A model generated the notes under the pieces. That model had not been told where the DNA came from. It saw only the letters and a program-made list of their open reading frames with translations, and made no database searches. Source: Tritonibacter multivorans (GTDB taxonomy: Bacteria; Pseudomonadota; Alphaproteobacteria; Rhodobacterales; Rhodobacteraceae). From it: a stretch of DNA of 64,000 nucleotides. Shown piece by piece: positions 62,887 through 64,000 of this stretch (its first letter is position 1; each line of letters begins with the position of its first letter). Position numbers and translations under genes: made by a program. The stretch is taken from assembly GCF_001458415.1 (NCBI RefSeq), contig NZ_CYSD01000012.1, positions 372,001 to 436,000 on the forward strand, given 5' to 3'.

Positions 62887-63666
62887 CTAGCCCGCAGGCC
62901 AGCCAATCGCTGCCCCATCCCGCAGGACGGCGCGAATCTCTGGCCGCATGTCTTCGCCGTCCTGATCGTGACGCGCGCCCTGATGCAGAATGCGCGGGCT
63001 ATGCAGCCGAAACGCCGCGCGCCCCTCTTTGCGGGCCCGCAGGATCACAAGTTCCGCCATGCGCCCGTCGCGCGGGGCCAAGGGCAGCACCTCGAGCGAC
63101 CCCAGCCGCCCGGAACAGGCCGCCAGCACATCAGAGAGCCGGTCCGCTTTCTGGATCATATGCAGATACCCCCGCGGCCTGAGGCGTTTGGCAGCAATGC
63201 TGATCCAGTCGTCAAGCGGGGTCTCTTCCCCCAAGGCGGTCCGGCGGCCTGCATCGCGCGCCTGACTGTGCGCGCCTGCCCGGTAATAGGGCGGGTTGGC
63301 GATCACGTGATCAAACGACTGCTGACGCAGCGCTTCGGGAAGTGCGGCCAGATCCGCGCAATAGACATCTACCGTTGCGTCATTCAGCGCGGCATTGCGT
63401 CGCGCCAGATCCGCATAAGCGGCCTGCAGCTCTACCCCGGACAGGGTCAGCCCCGACACCCGTTGGTTCAGACACAACAGCGCCTGCCCCGCGCCACAGC
63501 CCAGCTCCAGCACGCTTTGTCCCGGTCGCGCATTGACGCTGGCCGCAAGGAAAACAGGGTCTACGCCGGCGCGATAGCCCGATTTTGGCTGCTGGATCTG
63601 CACCCGGCCATCCAGAAAACCGTCCTGTGTAAGATCCGCATCGGCAAAAAGGGCAAGATCAGTCAT
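62887..63666 (-). CDS. TrmN6-like SAM-dependent methyltransferase
   Basis: 259 residues. SAM site VLELGCGAGQALLCLN near residue 50 and the N6-adenine catalytic motif NPPYY. Start MTDLALFADADLTQDGFLDGRV and QPKSGYRAGVDPVFLAA match the tRNA1(Val) A37 N6-methyltransferase (YfiC/TrmN6) family. It could methylate tRNA or ribosomal RNA. ATG 63666 overlaps the DUF2007 stop by 8 bp, so the two are translationally linked. Confidence 0.83.
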   Translation of the reverse strand: MTDLALFADADLTQDGFLDGRVQIQQPKSGYRAGVDPVFLAASVNARPGQSVLELGCGAGQALLCLNQRVSGLTLSGVELQAAYADLARRNAALNDATVDVYCADLAALPEALRQQSFDHVIANPPYYRAGAHSQARDAGRRTALGEETPLDDWISIAAKRLRPRGYLHMIQKADRLSDVLAACSGRLGSLEVLPLAPRDGRMAELVILRARKEGRAAFRLHSPRILHQGARHDQDGEDMRPEIRAVLRDGAAIGWPAG

Positions 63667-63877
63667 CGCTGGTGGCAATTCCATTGTCGCGCATCGCACG
63701 AAGCGCCCGTGCATGGTCGTCCGCCCGCACAAGCAGGCGTCGGGGGAAAATTCCGATGCCTCCTTCGAGGATGCTCATATTTACGTCCATTTGAAAGCAG
63801 TCTATATCCTCTCCCTCAAGAAGAGCTGTGGCAAAGGCCAGAACTGTCGGATCCGTGCTGCGCAAAAGTTCTTTCAT
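63659..63877 (-). CDS. DUF2007-family signal-transducing-like small protein
   Basis: 72 residues. MKELLRSTDPTVLAFATALL followed by GEDIDCFQMDVNMSILEG and a ferredoxin-like pattern fits DUF2007, annotated as putative signal-transducing but with no proven role. ATG 63877 is chosen for the usual length; a second ATG at 63883 is possible and no strong ribosome site is seen. Divergent from the partial gene at 63950. Confidence 0.78.
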   Translation of the reverse strand: MKELLRSTDPTVLAFATALLEGEDIDCFQMDVNMSILEGGIGIFPRRLLVRADDHARALRAMRDNGIATSDD

Positions 63878-63949
63878 GATCATGGATGTAAGGGCATGGG
63901 CGCTTGCTTGTCGAGACACCAGTTCGACAGACGCCCAATCGGGAAAAGA

Positions 63950-64000
63950 ATGGACCAGATGAACACGCAAAAGCCCCATGAACTGCTGGCCGATACGCTG
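63950..64000 (+). CDS. Start of a gene, probably polyprenyl (octaprenyl/solanesyl) diphosphate synthase
   Basis: Only 17 codons are in the window, starting ATG 63950 (second ATG 63959): the peptide has KPHELLADTL, the type of N-terminus I associate with Rhodobacterales polyprenyl synthetases next to DUF2007 and a TrmN6-like gene. Too little sequence to be sure; the call rests mainly on context. Confidence 0.4.
   Translation, partial: MDQMNTQKPHELLADTL

Overview
This is an alphaproteobacterial chromosome segment from the order Rhodobacterales, most likely the Roseobacter group. The evidence is high GC in codon third positions, a large block of TCA-cycle genes (sdhCDAB, mdh, sucCD, sucA, sucB, lpd) interleaved with ethylmalonyl-CoA pathway genes (ccr, ecm, mcl2, mch), a phaAB polyhydroxybutyrate operon, an nfuA-tsaB-rimI block, and families common in this order (NnrU, DUF1737, TIGR02186, TIGR02302, a CGNR zinc-finger protein). 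From memory, the gene content around ccr/ecm/sdh/suc resembles the corresponding Rhodobacter sphaeroides locus; I could not align it. No rRNA, tRNA, CRISPR array, prophage or transposase was found.

Layout. 0-3.6 kb: CGNR regulator-like gene divergent from a flavin azoreductase, then nfuA, a GFA-family gene, tsaB and rimI. 3.7-8.6 kb: a BMP/nucleoside-type ABC importer (binding protein, double ATPase, two permeases). 8.7-13.8 kb: TauE/SafE permease with TIGR02186 partner, a structured inverted-repeat element, a short-chain dehydrogenase, a RecD-like helicase and a LuxR-type AHL receptor without a synthase. 14-19.2 kb: ccr, a PlsB-like acyltransferase and divergent ecm. 19.2-23 kb: H-NS-like protein with purine nucleoside phosphorylase, a DUF1989 gene, a tiny acidic protein and an aldo/keto reductase. 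23.3-26.7 kb: sdhCDAB. 27-31.6 kb: two TM2 proteins, a degenerate histidine phosphatase and the mcl2-nnrU-DUF1737-mch operon. 32-44.2 kb: mdh, an inserted glycosyltransferase/methyltransferase pair, then sucC-sucD-sucA-sucB-(zinc-ribbon membrane protein)-lpd. 44.2-48.9 kb: an exported protein, a sterol-desaturase homologue, and ftsE-ftsX-plsC-PPOX. 49-56.9 kb: zinc-ribbon membrane protein, TIGR02302 protein, lysA, two small lipoproteins, argH, tlpA. 57-64 kb: a degenerate EAL protein, phaA, phaB, a LysR regulator with a drug/metabolite exporter, a YdcH-like protein, a TrmN6-like methyltransferase, DUF2007 and the start of a probable polyprenyl synthase.

How the genes work together. Acetyl-CoA can be condensed and reduced by PhaA/PhaB for storage. 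It can also be carried through crotonyl-CoA (Ccr), ethylmalonyl-CoA (Ecm), mesaconyl-CoA (Mch) and malyl-CoA (Mcl2) to malate and succinyl-CoA, which enter the neighbouring Suc, Sdh and Mdh steps.

The most interesting signals are non-coding. Paired GTGATCAC palindromes, 20-21 bp apart, lie about 115 bp upstream of both sdhC and sucC and imply a common regulator of two separate TCA operons. A TGC-rich element is shared by phaA and phaB and is nearly repeated upstream of ccr. A perfect Irr-type palindrome precedes nfuA. Two copies of a structured dispersed repeat and a cluster of three minisatellites are also present. I found no clear new defence or mobile system; the shared operators and the unannotated small proteins are the best leads.
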